A stretch of 33,532 nucleotides of DNA from an uncultured Eubacteriales bacterium (GTDB lineage: Bacteria; Bacillota; Clostridia; Oscillospirales; Acutalibacteraceae). The DNA is taken from positions 1 to 33,532 of the forward strand of contig OMYD01000012.1 in NCBI GenBank assembly GCA_900315195.1, read 5' to 3'. The translations under genes and the position numbers were made by a program. The notes below the pieces were generated by a model that ran no database searches, had not been told where the DNA came from, and worked only from the letters and a program-made list of their open reading frames with translations. This document shows positions 1 through 8,201 of the stretch, in pieces (position 1 is the first letter of the stretch; each line of letters starts with the position of its first letter).

Positions 1-92
1 TTGAAAATTGAAAATGGATAATTTCGGTCGGGCAGACAGAATGGCTTGAAAACAGCGTTCGCTTCCCGACCGTATTTATATTGCAATTGTAT

Positions 93-187
93 CTGTTACA
101 TTCATAGGGGCGCACCCATGTGTGCGCCTCAAAAACGCTTCTGCTATATCAGGGCGCACACGCGGGTGCGCCCCTACGGAAATAAAC
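93..187. repeat. REP-like hairpin repeat, copy 1
   Basis: Arms at 105-128 and 153-176 are 24 bases each, match at 22 of 24 positions as an inverted repeat, and enclose a 24-base loop. A second copy with the same arms, the same loop words (CTCAAAAA, TTCTGCT, ATCAGGGCG) and the same left flank (TTACATTC) lies at 4818-4915. No U-tract follows, so it does not look like a terminator. A non-autonomous palindromic repeat is the simplest reading. Confidence 0.75.
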
Positions 188-339
188 CCAAACATTGGTA
201 ATATCGGGAGATGTTTCATTTAGCAGATAACACCTGCCGTGGGAATCCTCCGTCACGGCAGAAATCTTGCCGACAATTTAATTCCGCATTTCAAACTCCA
301 CTCTAAACTCTAAAAACTGGGTATAATTCTTTTAAGATA

Positions 340-368
340 TTGAAACCGCGCGCGTTTTTTTGTATAAT
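340..368 (+). promoter_or_regulatory. Sigma-A promoter of the purine operon
   Basis: TTGAAA at 340-345 and TATAAT at 363-368 are separated by 17 bases. The predicted start lies near 375, leaving a short leader that contains the purE ribosome binding site AAGGAAGTGAG (about 394-404). Confidence 0.7.
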
Positions 369-409
369 ATATGAGTTAAACTATATAATCAAAAAGGAAG
401 TGAGCAAAA

Positions 410-907
410 ATGAAAAAGGTAGCAATTATAATGGGCTCTGACAGCGACTTTCCCGTTGTGTCAAAGGCTGTCTTAAAACTAAAGGAATTCGGCGTACCGT
501 ATGAGGTTCACGTTATGAGCGCTCACCGCACTCCCGACGCGGCTATTGGCTTTGCTCAAAGCGCAAAGGCAAACGGCTTTGGCGTGATCATCGCGGCGGC
601 GGGCATGGCGGCTCATCTTGCGGGCGTGCTTGCGGCAAAAACCACTCTGCCTGTAATCGGTATCCCCTGCAAGTCCTCTCAGCTTGACGGCATGGACGCG
701 CTGCTTGCAACCGTTATGATGCCTACGGGCATTCCCGTCGCTACGGTAGCTGTAAACGGAGCGGCTAACGCGGCTATTCTCGCTGTTGAAATGCTGGCTC
801 TTTCCGACGATGACCTCGCGGCAAAGCTTGAAAATATGAAGGCTGACATGGAAAAGGGCGTCGCCGAAAAGGACGAGGCAATGCAGGCTAAGGTGGCTGA
901 GCTTTAA
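410..907 (+). CDS. purE: N5-carboxyaminoimidazole ribonucleotide mutase (PurE, class I)
   Basis: This enzyme converts N5-CAIR to CAIR in de novo purine synthesis, in the cytoplasm. At 165 residues it has the normal class I length. The phosphate-binding GSDSD loop is at residues 9-13 and the SAHRTP active-site motif at 37-42; a Gly/Ala-rich AAAGMAAHLAGV stretch follows, as in the family. A good ribosome binding site (AAGGAAGTGAG) supports the ATG. It is the first gene of the operon and its TAA stop overlaps the purF ATG by one base (TAATG), implying translational coupling. Class I PurE needs PurK upstream in the pathway; no purK is seen in this window. Confidence 0.97.
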   Translation: MKKVAIIMGSDSDFPVVSKAVLKLKEFGVPYEVHVMSAHRTPDAAIGFAQSAKANGFGVIIAAAGMAAHLAGVLAAKTTLPVIGIPCKSSQLDGMDALLATVMMPTGIPVATVAVNGAANAAILAVEMLALSDDDLAAKLENMKADMEKGVAEKDEAMQAKVAEL

Positions 908-2358
908 TGACGAAGTATGTAGACATCAACCCCGCCCTCGATAAAGCGATGGACGAGTGCGGTGTGTTCGGAATATATAAAAACAACGACGACCTTAACG
1001 TTGTCACCATCACTCACGATGCGCTCTACAGCCTTCAGCACAGGGGACATGTAAGCGCGGGTATCACCGTAAACGACAACCAGAAGTTCGTGACCGTCAA
1101 GGAGCTCGGCATGGTGCACGATGTCTTTCGCGGAAAGACTCTTGACAAGCTGCCTAACGGAATAATCGCCGTAGGCCATGTGCGCTATACAATGAACTCA
1201 GCCCTTGACCGCGCGGCAAACCAGCCGTTGGTGCTCAGGTATAAGGAAGGCTCGTTAGCTATTTCAAGCAACGGCTCAATCACCAACTTCCCCGAGATAC
1301 GTCAGGAGCTTGAGCGCGGCGGCTCTATCTTCCAGTCAAACTCAAACGCCGAGCTTATGGCGTATGTAATCGCCACCGAGCGAATTCATACCGACGACCT
1401 CGAAACCGCCGTTTTAAATGCCATGAAGCGCCTTAAAGGAGCCTATTCAACGGTTATCTGCGCGCCCACGCGCCTTATCGGCGTGCGCGACATCTACGGC
1501 TTCCGTCCGCTTTGTATCGGCAAGCTGAAGGACAGCTACATAATCACCTCCGAAAGCTGTGTTATCGACTCACTCGGCGGCGAGCTTATACGCGATGTGG
1601 CTCCGGGCGAGATGGTAGTTATTGACGAGAGCGGCTTCCACAGCTATTTTGCAGACCAAAAGGCCGAAAAGACCTCGCTGTGCGTTTTTGAGTATGTTTA
1701 TGTGGCGCGCCCCGACAGTGTGATCGACGGCATGAGCGTTTACTCGGCAAGGCTGAAGGCGGGCGAAATGCTCTATAAGGAGTACCCGATAGACGCCGAC
1801 ATGGTATGCGGTGTTCCCGATTCGGGAATAATAGCCGCCGAGGGTTACGCGCGCGCGTCGGGAATCCCGTACGGAATGGGCTTTATGAAGAACAAATTCC
1901 TCGGCAGAAACTCCGCCACGGGAATGGACAAGAAGAAGCGCCTGCTCCACACCAAGCTCACCGCCCTTAAAGCCAATGTCGAGGGCAAGCGCATTGTCGT
2001 AATCGACGACTCAATAGTGCGAGGTCAGACCTCTAAGCATATCGTAAACCTGCTTCGATCAGCGGGCGCAAAGGAGATTCATATGCTCATCAGCTCGCCG
2101 CCGTTTGTTTATCCCTGCTACTTCGGACTTGACATAGGAATAAGCGAGAACTTTATCGCCAACAGCATGACGATCGAGGAGATAAGGCAGGAAATCGGCG
2201 CGGATACTCTGGGGTACCTGAGCATTGAAAGCCTGAGAAAAACCGCCGAAGGGGCGAATATAGGCCTTTGCGACGGCTGCTTTACAAAGCAGTTCAGCGC
2301 CGAGGTTCCCACCACATTCTTTGTTGATAAGTACGCTAAGAAAATTAAAAATAAATAA
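907..2358 (+). CDS. purF: Amidophosphoribosyltransferase (glutamine PRPP amidotransferase)
   Basis: It catalyses the committed step of purine synthesis, PRPP plus glutamine to 5-phosphoribosylamine. The Ntn-hydrolase nucleophile is Cys18 in ECGVFGIY, so a 17-residue propeptide is expected to be removed. The PRPP loop VVIDDSIVRGQTS begins near residue 364 (Asp367-Asp368). Cys259, Cys404, Cys455 and Cys458 (CDGC) match the four ligands of the 4Fe-4S cluster in Bacillus-type PurF, so this should be the oxygen-labile iron-sulfur form, known to be stability-controlled. 483 residues is normal. The start codon shares a base with the purE stop, and purM follows 12 bases downstream behind a GGAGGA ribosome binding site. 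Confidence 0.97.
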   Translation: MTKYVDINPALDKAMDECGVFGIYKNNDDLNVVTITHDALYSLQHRGHVSAGITVNDNQKFVTVKELGMVHDVFRGKTLDKLPNGIIAVGHVRYTMNSALDRAANQPLVLRYKEGSLAISSNGSITNFPEIRQELERGGSIFQSNSNAELMAYVIATERIHTDDLETAVLNAMKRLKGAYSTVICAPTRLIGVRDIYGFRPLCIGKLKDSYIITSESCVIDSLGGELIRDVAPGEMVVIDESGFHSYFADQKAEKTSLCVFEYVYVARPDSVIDGMSVYSARLKAGEMLYKEYPIDADMVCGVPDSGIIAAEGYARASGIPYGMGFMKNKFLGRNSATGMDKKKRLLHTKLTALKANVEGKRIVVIDDSIVRGQTSKHIVNLLRSAGAKEIHMLISSPPFVYPCYFGLDIGISENFIANSMTIEEIRQEIGADTLGYLSIESLRKTAEGANIGLCDGCFTKQFSAEVPTTFFVDKYAKKIKNK

Positions 2359-2370
2359 CGGAGGATCATT

Positions 2371-3405
2371 ATGGAAAGCTTTTCTGAAAGTTACAAGGCG
2401 GCAGGCGTTGACATCACCGCGGGTTACAAGAGCGTTGAGTTGATGAAAAAGCATGTCGCGCGCACCAATATCCCGGGCGTTGTTTCGGGCATAGGCGGCT
2501 TCGGCGGTCTGTTTGCTCCCGACTTCAGGGGCATGGAGGAGCCGGTTTTGATAAGCGGCACCGACGGCGTAGGCACAAAAATCAAGCTTGCGTTTCTGCT
2601 TGATAAGCACAACACCATCGGAATCGACTCCGTTGCCATGTGCGTCAACGACGTAATCTGTTGCGGCGCGAAGCCTCTGTTTTTCCTTGACTATATCGCA
2701 ATCGGCAAAAATATTCCCGAAAAGGTAGCCTCAATCGTTGAGGGTATCGCCGAGGGCTGCGTGCAGTCGGGCTGCGCGCTTATCGGCGGCGAAACAGCCG
2801 AGCACCCCGGTCTTATGCCCGAGGACGAGTACGACGTTGCGGGCTTCTGCGTAGGCATCGCGGACAAGCCCAAGATGATCGACGGCTCAAAGCTGAAGGC
2901 GGGCGACGTGCTTATAGGACTTCGCTCATCGGGCGTTCACTCAAACGGCTTCTCGCTTGTAAGAAAGATTTTTGACATAAACGAAACCACAATCAACGAC
3001 ACTTATCCCGAGCTTGACAAACCGCTCGGCGAGGTTCTGCTCACTCCGACCAAAATCTACGTTAAGCCGATTCTCGCGCTCATGGAGCAGGTCGAGGTAA
3101 AGGCGGTATCGCACATCACGGGCGGCGGCTTCTACGAGAACATTCCCAGAATGCTCACAGACGGCCTGTCGGCTAAAATCACCAAGAGCGCCATTCCCGT
3201 GCTGCCTATCTTCAAGCTCATGCAGCGCGTAGGAAATATCAGCGAGCACGATATGTTCAACACATTCAACATGGGCGTCGGCATGGTTGCTGCCGTAGCA
3301 AAGGACGAGGCTGACAAGGCACTTGCGGTGCTTAAAGAAAACGGCGAGGACGCTGTAATACTGGGCGAAGTAATCGAAGGCAGCGAAGGAGTTGTGTTCG
3401 CGTAA
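2371..3405 (+). CDS. purM: Phosphoribosylformylglycinamidine cyclo-ligase (AIR synthetase)
   Basis: It makes AIR from FGAM using ATP. 344 residues is typical. The conserved GTDGVGTK segment is at residues 63-70, followed by [18 protein letters not shown] and [11 protein letters not shown], which build the ATP and substrate sites in the PurM/PurL fold. A GGAGGATCATT stretch gives the ribosome binding site just before the ATG. Its TAA stop overlaps the purN ATG by one base. The order purF-purM-purN is the common Firmicute order. Confidence 0.97.
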   Translation: MESFSESYKAAGVDITAGYKSVELMKKHVARTNIPGVVSGIGGFGGLFAPDFRGMEEPVLISGTDGVGTKIKLAFLLDKHNTIGIDSVAMCVNDVICCGAKPLFFLDYIAIGKNIPEKVASIVEGIAEGCVQSGCALIGGETAEHPGLMPEDEYDVAGFCVGIADKPKMIDGSKLKAGDVLIGLRSSGVHSNGFSLVRKIFDINETTINDTYPELDKPLGEVLLTPTKIYVKPILALMEQVEVKAVSHITGGGFYENIPRMLTDGLSAKITKSAIPVLPIFKLMQRVGNISEHDMFNTFNMGVGMVAAVAKDEADKALAVLKENGEDAVILGEVIEGSEGVVFA

Positions 3406-4031
3406 TGAAAAATATTGTTGTGTTGGTGTCGGGCGGCGGCACCAATCTTCAGGCGCTTATCGACGCGCAGAACAGGGGAGAGATAAATAGCGGCAAAATC
3501 ACCTGCGTTATTTCCTCAAACCCCAACGCCTACGCGCTCACCCGCGCTGAAAACAACGGCATTGAAACCGCCGTAATCCGCCGTAAGGATTATGATGAGT
3601 TTGATAAGTACGACGAGGCGCTCACTGAGCTTTTAAAAAGCAAAAACGCCGATTTGATTGTGCTTGCGGGCTTTATGACAATACTCGGCAAAGGCGTTAT
3701 CAGGGCGTTTGAAAACCGCATTATCAACATCCACCCCGCGCTTATCCCGTCCTTCTGCGGCGAAGGTTATTACGGACTTCGCGTGCACGAGGAGGCGCTT
3801 AAAAAGGGCGTTAAGGTTACCGGAGCGACTGCTCATTTCGTTAACGAGATCTGCGACGGCGGCCCCATAATCATTCAGAAGGCTGTTGAGGTAAAGGACG
3901 GCGACACCCCCGAAATTCTCCAGAAAAGGGTTATGGAGCAGGCGGAGTGGATTATCCTGCCCAGAGCCGTGGCGCTTTTCTGTGAAGATAAAATCAAAGT
4001 AATCGGCAATAAAACTGTAATTTCAGACTAG
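3405..4031 (+). CDS. purN: Phosphoribosylglycinamide formyltransferase (GART, folate-dependent)
   Basis: It transfers a formyl group from 10-formyl-THF to GAR. The phosphate loop VSGGGTNLQAL is near residues 8-18. The catalytic Asn and His are N108 and H110 in NIHPALIPSF, and the catalytic Asp is likely D151 in CDGGPII. The loop after NIHP reads CGEGYYGLRVHEEAL, with an insertion relative to the shorter E. coli loop; clostridial homologues often have it. 208 residues. Start overlaps purM; purO follows after 9 bases. Confidence 0.95.
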   Translation: MKNIVVLVSGGGTNLQALIDAQNRGEINSGKITCVISSNPNAYALTRAENNGIETAVIRRKDYDEFDKYDEALTELLKSKNADLIVLAGFMTILGKGVIRAFENRIINIHPALIPSFCGEGYYGLRVHEEALKKGVKVTGATAHFVNEICDGGPIIIQKAVEVKDGDTPEILQKRVMEQAEWIILPRAVALFCEDKIKVIGNKTVISD

Positions 4032-4040
4032 GAGGAAATC

Positions 4041-4757
4041 ATGAAAGCGGTATCACTTACAAAGGAAATCGCCTCCACCAGCTATCCCGGCAGAGGCATT
4101 GTACTCGGCAGATCCGCCGACGGCACAAAGGCGGTTATCGCCTACTTTATCATGGGAAGAAGCGAAAACAGCCGCAACCGCGTTTTTGTAGAAACTGCGG
4201 ACGGTATCAAGACCGAGGCGTTTGACCCGTCAAAGCTTGTTGACCCCTCGCTTATCATTTACGCTCCCGTGCGTGTGCTCGGCAACAAGACGATCGTAAC
4301 AAACGGCGACCAGACCGACACGGTATATGACCTTATGAACCAGCAGCTCACCTTTGAACAGGCGCTTCGCACCCGTGAGTTCGAGCCCGACGCTCCAAAC
4401 TACACACCCCGCATTTCGGGTATTGTAAAGTGCTCCGACGGCAGCATGAACTACGCCATGTCTATTCTCAAGAGCGCCGACGGCAACCCCGACTGCTGCG
4501 AGCGCTACACCTTCTCTTATGACGCTCCTTTGGCGGGTTTGGGACGTTTTATCCACACCTACATGGGCGACGGCAATCCGCTCCCCAGCTTTGAGGGCGA
4601 GCCCACTCTTGTTGAAATCGGCAACGACGATATCGACACCTTCGCTCAGAACGTTTGGGAAGCGTTAAACGATGACAACAAGGTTTCGCTGTTCGTGCGC
4701 TACATCGACGTAGCAACAGGCGAGGCCGACAGCAGAATCATCAATAAGAATAAATAA
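4041..4757 (+). CDS. purO: PurO-type IMP cyclohydrolase
   Basis: The 238-residue protein resembles the archaeal-type IMP cyclohydrolase family (PurO, IMP_cyclohyd), which closes FAICAR to IMP. Family-like features are the opening YPGRGIVLGRSADGTKAV segment, FIMGRSENSRNRVF, and a repeat of similar strands later. Context strongly supports the call: the next pur gene codes only for the AICAR transformylase half of PurH, so a separate cyclohydrolase is needed. AGGAGGAAATC directly before the ATG is a strong ribosome binding site. The protein is unrelated in sequence to the MGS-like cyclohydrolase domain of bifunctional PurH. Family recognition is from memory of motifs, not a search. Confidence 0.85.
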   Translation: MKAVSLTKEIASTSYPGRGIVLGRSADGTKAVIAYFIMGRSENSRNRVFVETADGIKTEAFDPSKLVDPSLIIYAPVRVLGNKTIVTNGDQTDTVYDLMNQQLTFEQALRTREFEPDAPNYTPRISGIVKCSDGSMNYAMSILKSADGNPDCCERYTFSYDAPLAGLGRFIHTYMGDGNPLPSFEGEPTLVEIGNDDIDTFAQNVWEALNDDNKVSLFVRYIDVATGEADSRIINKNK

Positions 4758-4817
4758 ATAGGTAAAAATGTTTGGGTTTCGGATTTGTAATGCATCGGGT
4801 TTTATATCAAACCTTTC

Positions 4818-4915
4818 CATTACATTCGTAGTGGCGCACCCATGTGTGCGCCTCAAAAAAAGTTTCTGCTAAATCAGGGCGAACACATGGGTTCGCCCCT
4901 ACACCGCGGAAACAA
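4818..4915. repeat. REP-like hairpin repeat, copy 2
   Basis: This is the second copy of the element at 93-187, in the same orientation. Arms at 4829-4852 and 4878-4901 pair as a long stem with three mismatches, around a 25-base loop. It sits in the 241-base gap between purO and the AICAR transformylase gene, inside the operon, so it should be transcribed as a hairpin. The rest of the gap is AT-rich and shows a ribosome binding site (AGAAAGGGA) for the next gene. Confidence 0.75.
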
Positions 4916-4998
4916 ACGTTACTATTGAAAAAATCTGAAATAAAAAAACTTTACTCAAAACTTAATTATTTAACAACTAAAAGAAAGGGACGATACCC

Positions 4999-6177
4999 AT
5001 GAATGAACTCGCTCTTAAATACGGCTGCAACCCCAACCAAAAGCCCTCGCGCATTTTTATGCAGGACGGCAAGGAGCTGCCTGTTGAGGTTCTCAACGGC
5101 AAGCCCGGATACATCAACTTCCTCGACGCGTTCAACTCATATCAGCTTGTACGCGAGCTGAAAGCGGCTACGGGACTTCCTGCGGCTGCAAGCTTTAAGC
5201 ATGTAAGCCCGGCAGGCGCCGCTGTTGCCACCGAGCTTTCCGACACACTCAAAAAGATTTATTTTGTAGACGACCTTGAGCTTTCACCCATAGCCTCAGC
5301 CTACGCAATGGCGCGCGGCGCCGACAGAATGTCGTCATACGGCGACTGGGTAGCGCTTTCGGACACCTGCGACGTGCAGACAGCAAAGCTGCTCCAGCGC
5401 GAGGTTTCCGACGGAATCATTGCTCCCGATTATACACCTGAAGCCCTTGAGGTCCTCAAGACAAAGAGAAAGGGCACCTACAACGTTGTAAAAATCGACC
5501 CCGACTATGTTCCCGCTCCAATCGAGCACAAGGACGTTTTCGGCGTTACCTTCGAGCAGGGCAGAAACGAGCTGAAAATCGACGAGGCTATGCTCATGCA
5601 GAATATTCCCACAAAGAATAAAGAGTTCACCGAGGAAGCAAAGCGCGACCTGCTCATAGCGCTCATCACACTCAAATACACCCAGTCAAATTCCGTCTGC
5701 TACGCAAAGGGCGGCCAGGCAATCGGCGTAGGCGCGGGTCAGCAGTCAAGAATCCACTGCACACGCCTCGCAGGAAACAAGGCAGATATCTGGTACCTCC
5801 GCCAGCATCCGAAGGTAATGAACCTTCCGTTTGTCGACAATATCCGCCGTCCCGACCGCGACAACACAATCGACGTTTACATCTCCGACGACTACGAGGA
5901 TGTACTCGCCGACGGCGTTTGGGAGCAGTTCTTCAAGACCAAGCCCGAGCCCCTCACCAAAGAGGAAAAGAAGGAATGGCTCGCGACCTTCAGCGGCGTT
6001 TCGCTCGGAAGTGACGCGTTCTTCCCGTTTGGCGACAACATCGAGCGCGCAAAGCGTTCGGGCGTTGAGTTTGTAGCCCAGCCCGGCGGCTCAATCCGCG
6101 ACGACAACGTTATCGACACCTGCGACAAGTACAACATGACAATGTGCTTCACGGGAATCCGTCTGTTCCACCATTAA
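4999..6177 (+). CDS. purH: AICAR transformylase (stand-alone C-terminal half of PurH)
   Basis: It formylates AICAR to FAICAR with 10-formyl-THF. The protein is 392 residues against about 510-530 for bifunctional PurH, and starts directly in the transformylase domain (LKYGCNPNQKPSR). The catalytic Lys-His pair is K67-H68 in SFKHVSPAGAA. The later SNSVCYAKGGQAIGVGAGQQSR segment is the conserved folate/substrate region. The MGS-like IMP cyclohydrolase domain is absent, matching the separate purO just upstream. The ribosome binding site AGAAAGGGA lies about 10 bases before the ATG. Confidence 0.93.
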   Translation: MNELALKYGCNPNQKPSRIFMQDGKELPVEVLNGKPGYINFLDAFNSYQLVRELKAATGLPAAASFKHVSPAGAAVATELSDTLKKIYFVDDLELSPIASAYAMARGADRMSSYGDWVALSDTCDVQTAKLLQREVSDGIIAPDYTPEALEVLKTKRKGTYNVVKIDPDYVPAPIEHKDVFGVTFEQGRNELKIDEAMLMQNIPTKNKEFTEEAKRDLLIALITLKYTQSNSVCYAKGGQAIGVGAGQQSRIHCTRLAGNKADIWYLRQHPKVMNLPFVDNIRRPDRDNTIDVYISDDYEDVLADGVWEQFFKTKPEPLTKEEKKEWLATFSGVSLGSDAFFPFGDNIERAKRSGVEFVAQPGGSIRDDNVIDTCDKYNMTMCFTGIRLFHH

Positions 6178-6397
6178 TGACCGCAAAGCGGTCAATTCAT
6201 GTTCGCAGAACAATTCATGCCGCAGGCAATTAATGAACCGACATGTTCAATTCATTCCCGAATAAGACTTTGCGGCAAAGCTGACGGTTTTGTCACTGTC
6301 ATGCGTCAGGCTCAGAAATGAATTGCGCTTTGCGCATGAATTGGCTTTGCCGTGAATTTTGCGGTTTAGCCGCAAATGAATTGATTTGCTATGCAAA
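6178..6397. repeat. Array of short palindromes spaced by CAATTCAT / ATGAATTG words
   Basis: The 240-base gap between purH and purD is built of small inverted repeats (for example TGACCGCAAAGCGGTCA at 6178-6194 and GTTCGCAGAAC at 6201-6211) separated by an 8-base word. CAATTCAT occurs at 6193, 6211 and 6248; its reverse complement ATGAATTG occurs at 6318, 6336 and 6376. The word therefore flips strand in the middle of the array. The hairpins differ in sequence while the spacer word is conserved. It is transcribed within the operon. Confidence 0.75.
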
Positions 6398-6417
6398 TCA
6401 TGATTGAGAGGTAAACT

Positions 6418-7683
6418 ATGAAAATATTAATGATCGGCTCAGGCGGCAGAGAGCACGCGCTCATCAAAAAGCTGCTTGAGAGCCCCAAATGCGAAAAGCT
6501 CTATTGCGCTCCCGGCAACGGCGGTATCTCGCGCGACGCCGAGATCGTTAACATCGGAGTTATGGATAAAGAGAACATGGTGAAATTCGCGCGGGACAAC
6601 GCGATTGACCTGGTGTTTGTAGCTCCCGATGATCCGCTGGCGGACGGCATGGTTGACGCGTTTCAGGCGGCGGGAATCCGCGCCTTCGGTCCCAACGCCA
6701 ACGCCGCAATTATCGAGGCTTCAAAGGTTTTCTCAAAGAACCTGATGAAAAAATACGGAATCCCCACCGCGAAGTACGAGGTTTTCGACGACCCCGAAAA
6801 GGCTATCGATTATGTAAAAGCCGAGAACACCACTCCCGTAGTAGTCAAGGCTGACGGACTTGCGCTGGGCAAGGGCGTTATCATCGCCCAGACGATCGAC
6901 GAGGCGGTAACAGCTATCAAGTCCATCATGGAGGACAAGCAGTTCGGCGATTCGGGCAACAACATCGTAATCGAGGAGTTCCTGACAGGCCCCGAGGTTT
7001 CGGTTCTTGCCTTCACCGACGGCAAGTGCGTAAAGCCGATGGTCAGCTCCAAGGACCACAAGCGCGCCTATGACAACGACGAGGGACTAAACACGGGCGG
7101 CATGGGCACAGTAAGCCCCAATCCGTACTACACCGACGAGCTTGCCGACGAGTGCATGAAAACTATCTTTGTCCCCACAATCGAGGCTATGGTCAAAGAG
7201 GGCAGACCCTTCAAGGGCTGTCTGTACTTCGGACTTATGATGACTCCGAATGGTCCCAAGGTCATCGAGTACAACGCGCGTTTCGGCGATCCCGAGGCTC
7301 AGGTTGTGCTCCCCAGACTTAAAACCGACCTGGTTGACATCTGCGAGGCCGTAATCGACGAGCGCCTTTCCGACCTCGACATCGAATGGTACGACGGCGC
7401 GGCGGCCTGCGTTGTAATGGCAAGCGGCGGCTATCCCGTAGCTTATAAAAAGGGTATCGAGATGTTCGGCCTTGACGAAAACGGTCAGGTCGACGGCGCG
7501 ATAGTTTACCACGCGGGTACTAAGTATGAGGACGGCAAATTCTACACCAACGGCGGAAGAGTTCTGGGTGTTACCGCAAAGGCAGAAACCCTTGACGAGG
7601 CGCTTGAAAAGGCGTACACCGCTGTAAAGAAAATCTCATTCGAGGGCGCTCACTACCGCACCGACATCGGAAGGACAAAATAA
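6418..7683 (+). CDS. purD: Phosphoribosylamine-glycine ligase (GAR synthetase)
   Basis: It joins phosphoribosylamine and glycine using ATP, the second step of the pathway. The N-terminal GSGGREHAL motif is at residues 7-15, the ATP-grasp core follows (VVVKADGLALGKGVII, EEFLTGPEVSVLAF), and the metal-binding EYNARFGDPEAQ segment is near residue 280. 421 residues is the normal length. AGAGG upstream of the ATG serves as ribosome binding site. It is the last recognisable purine gene; purC, purB, purK and purL are not in this window. Confidence 0.97.
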   Translation: MKILMIGSGGREHALIKKLLESPKCEKLYCAPGNGGISRDAEIVNIGVMDKENMVKFARDNAIDLVFVAPDDPLADGMVDAFQAAGIRAFGPNANAAIIEASKVFSKNLMKKYGIPTAKYEVFDDPEKAIDYVKAENTTPVVVKADGLALGKGVIIAQTIDEAVTAIKSIMEDKQFGDSGNNIVIEEFLTGPEVSVLAFTDGKCVKPMVSSKDHKRAYDNDEGLNTGGMGTVSPNPYYTDELADECMKTIFVPTIEAMVKEGRPFKGCLYFGLMMTPNGPKVIEYNARFGDPEAQVVLPRLKTDLVDICEAVIDERLSDLDIEWYDGAAACVVMASGGYPVAYKKGIEMFGLDENGQVDGAIVYHAGTKYEDGKFYTNGGRVLGVTAKAETLDEALEKAYTAVKKISFEGAHYRTDIGRTK

Positions 7684-7710
7684 TTCTACATTAGAAAAAA
7701 GAGGATATCT

Positions 7711-8151
7711 ATGAAAAAAGCAATAGCACTGTTACTCTCAATTATCTTTGCTTTTTCGCTGGCGTCATGTCAACTGTTCTCATCGGATGATAAAAAAGAA
7801 TATTCAAGCAGTTATACAGCTTTAATCACGGAGAAGAACAGTTCAAACGGCAATAACCAACCTGACGAAAGCATGTTGAATACATATATTTCGATCCTTA
7901 CCGGTGACTCTCTATGCGATGCTGTACGTAGTTATTTGGATGTAAAATATACCAAAAGCGAGATCAAGAATTCAATTCAGGCTAATATTATAGATAACTC
8001 AAAAATCATTCAGATAACAGCAACCGCCGAAACACCCGAAAATGCATATAAAATCGCAAAGGCACACACCAGCGTTGCTCCTCAGTATATAACAATGTAT
8101 TCGGAAGGAGCTTCGATGAAGATAATAGATTATCCTAAATTGTCAAAATAA
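7711..8151 (+). CDS. Lipoprotein with a Wzz/YveK-like domain
   Basis: The 146-residue protein has a signal peptide ending in a lipobox (LASC, lipid-modified Cys20), then a low-complexity Ser/Asn/Lys linker. From about residue 34 onward the pattern (YTALI... LNTYISIL... SLCDAVRSYL... IKNSIQANIIDNSKIIQITATAETPENAYKIA... MKIIDYPK) resembles the extracytoplasmic domain of Wzz-type chain-length regulators and CapA/YveK tyrosine-kinase activators. Those proteins normally have two membrane helices, and both are absent here. It follows purD by 27 bases with its own AGAGGAT ribosome binding site and precedes a terminator, so it may be read from the purine operon. The domain call is by eye and tentative; the lipoprotein call is firm. 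Confidence 0.7.
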   Translation: MKKAIALLLSIIFAFSLASCQLFSSDDKKEYSSSYTALITEKNSSNGNNQPDESMLNTYISILTGDSLCDAVRSYLDVKYTKSEIKNSIQANIIDNSKIIQITATAETPENAYKIAKAHTSVAPQYITMYSEGASMKIIDYPKLSK

Positions 8152-8153
8152 AA

Positions 8154-8190
8154 AACTGTGCATGGGAAAAACCTCATGCACAGTTCTTTT
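8154..8190. terminator. Bidirectional intrinsic terminator
   Basis: An 11-bp perfect stem (8154-8164 with 8175-8185, AACTGTGCATG arms) is followed by CTTTTATAA on the + strand, and by a T-run on the - strand. It lies between the convergent lipoprotein and spo0A genes and can end both transcripts. Confidence 0.85.
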
Positions 8191-8201
8191 ATAATACTCT
8201 T

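Larger units (their letters stand above)
1..409. other. Non-coding region upstream of the purine operon
   Basis: No convincing gene is visible in these 409 bases. The stretch holds a long hairpin repeat at 105-176, a shorter inverted repeat at 234-261 (8-bp arms CTGCCGTG / CACGGCAG around a 12-base loop), an AT-rich tract, and the purE promoter at 340-368. The leader from the predicted transcription start to the purE start codon is only about 35 bases, too short for a purine riboswitch. Confidence 0.7.

Noticed and set aside
105-176. Long hairpin as a terminator
   Set aside because: No T-tract follows on either strand, and a second copy occurs inside the operon.
320-409. Purine riboswitch before purE
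   Set aside because: The predicted leader is about 35 bases and no aptamer-like three-way junction sequence is seen.
6178-6397. Repeat array as a CRISPR
   Set aside because: The constant unit is only 8 bases and changes strand in mid-array; the variable parts are palindromes of differing length. No cas gene is present.
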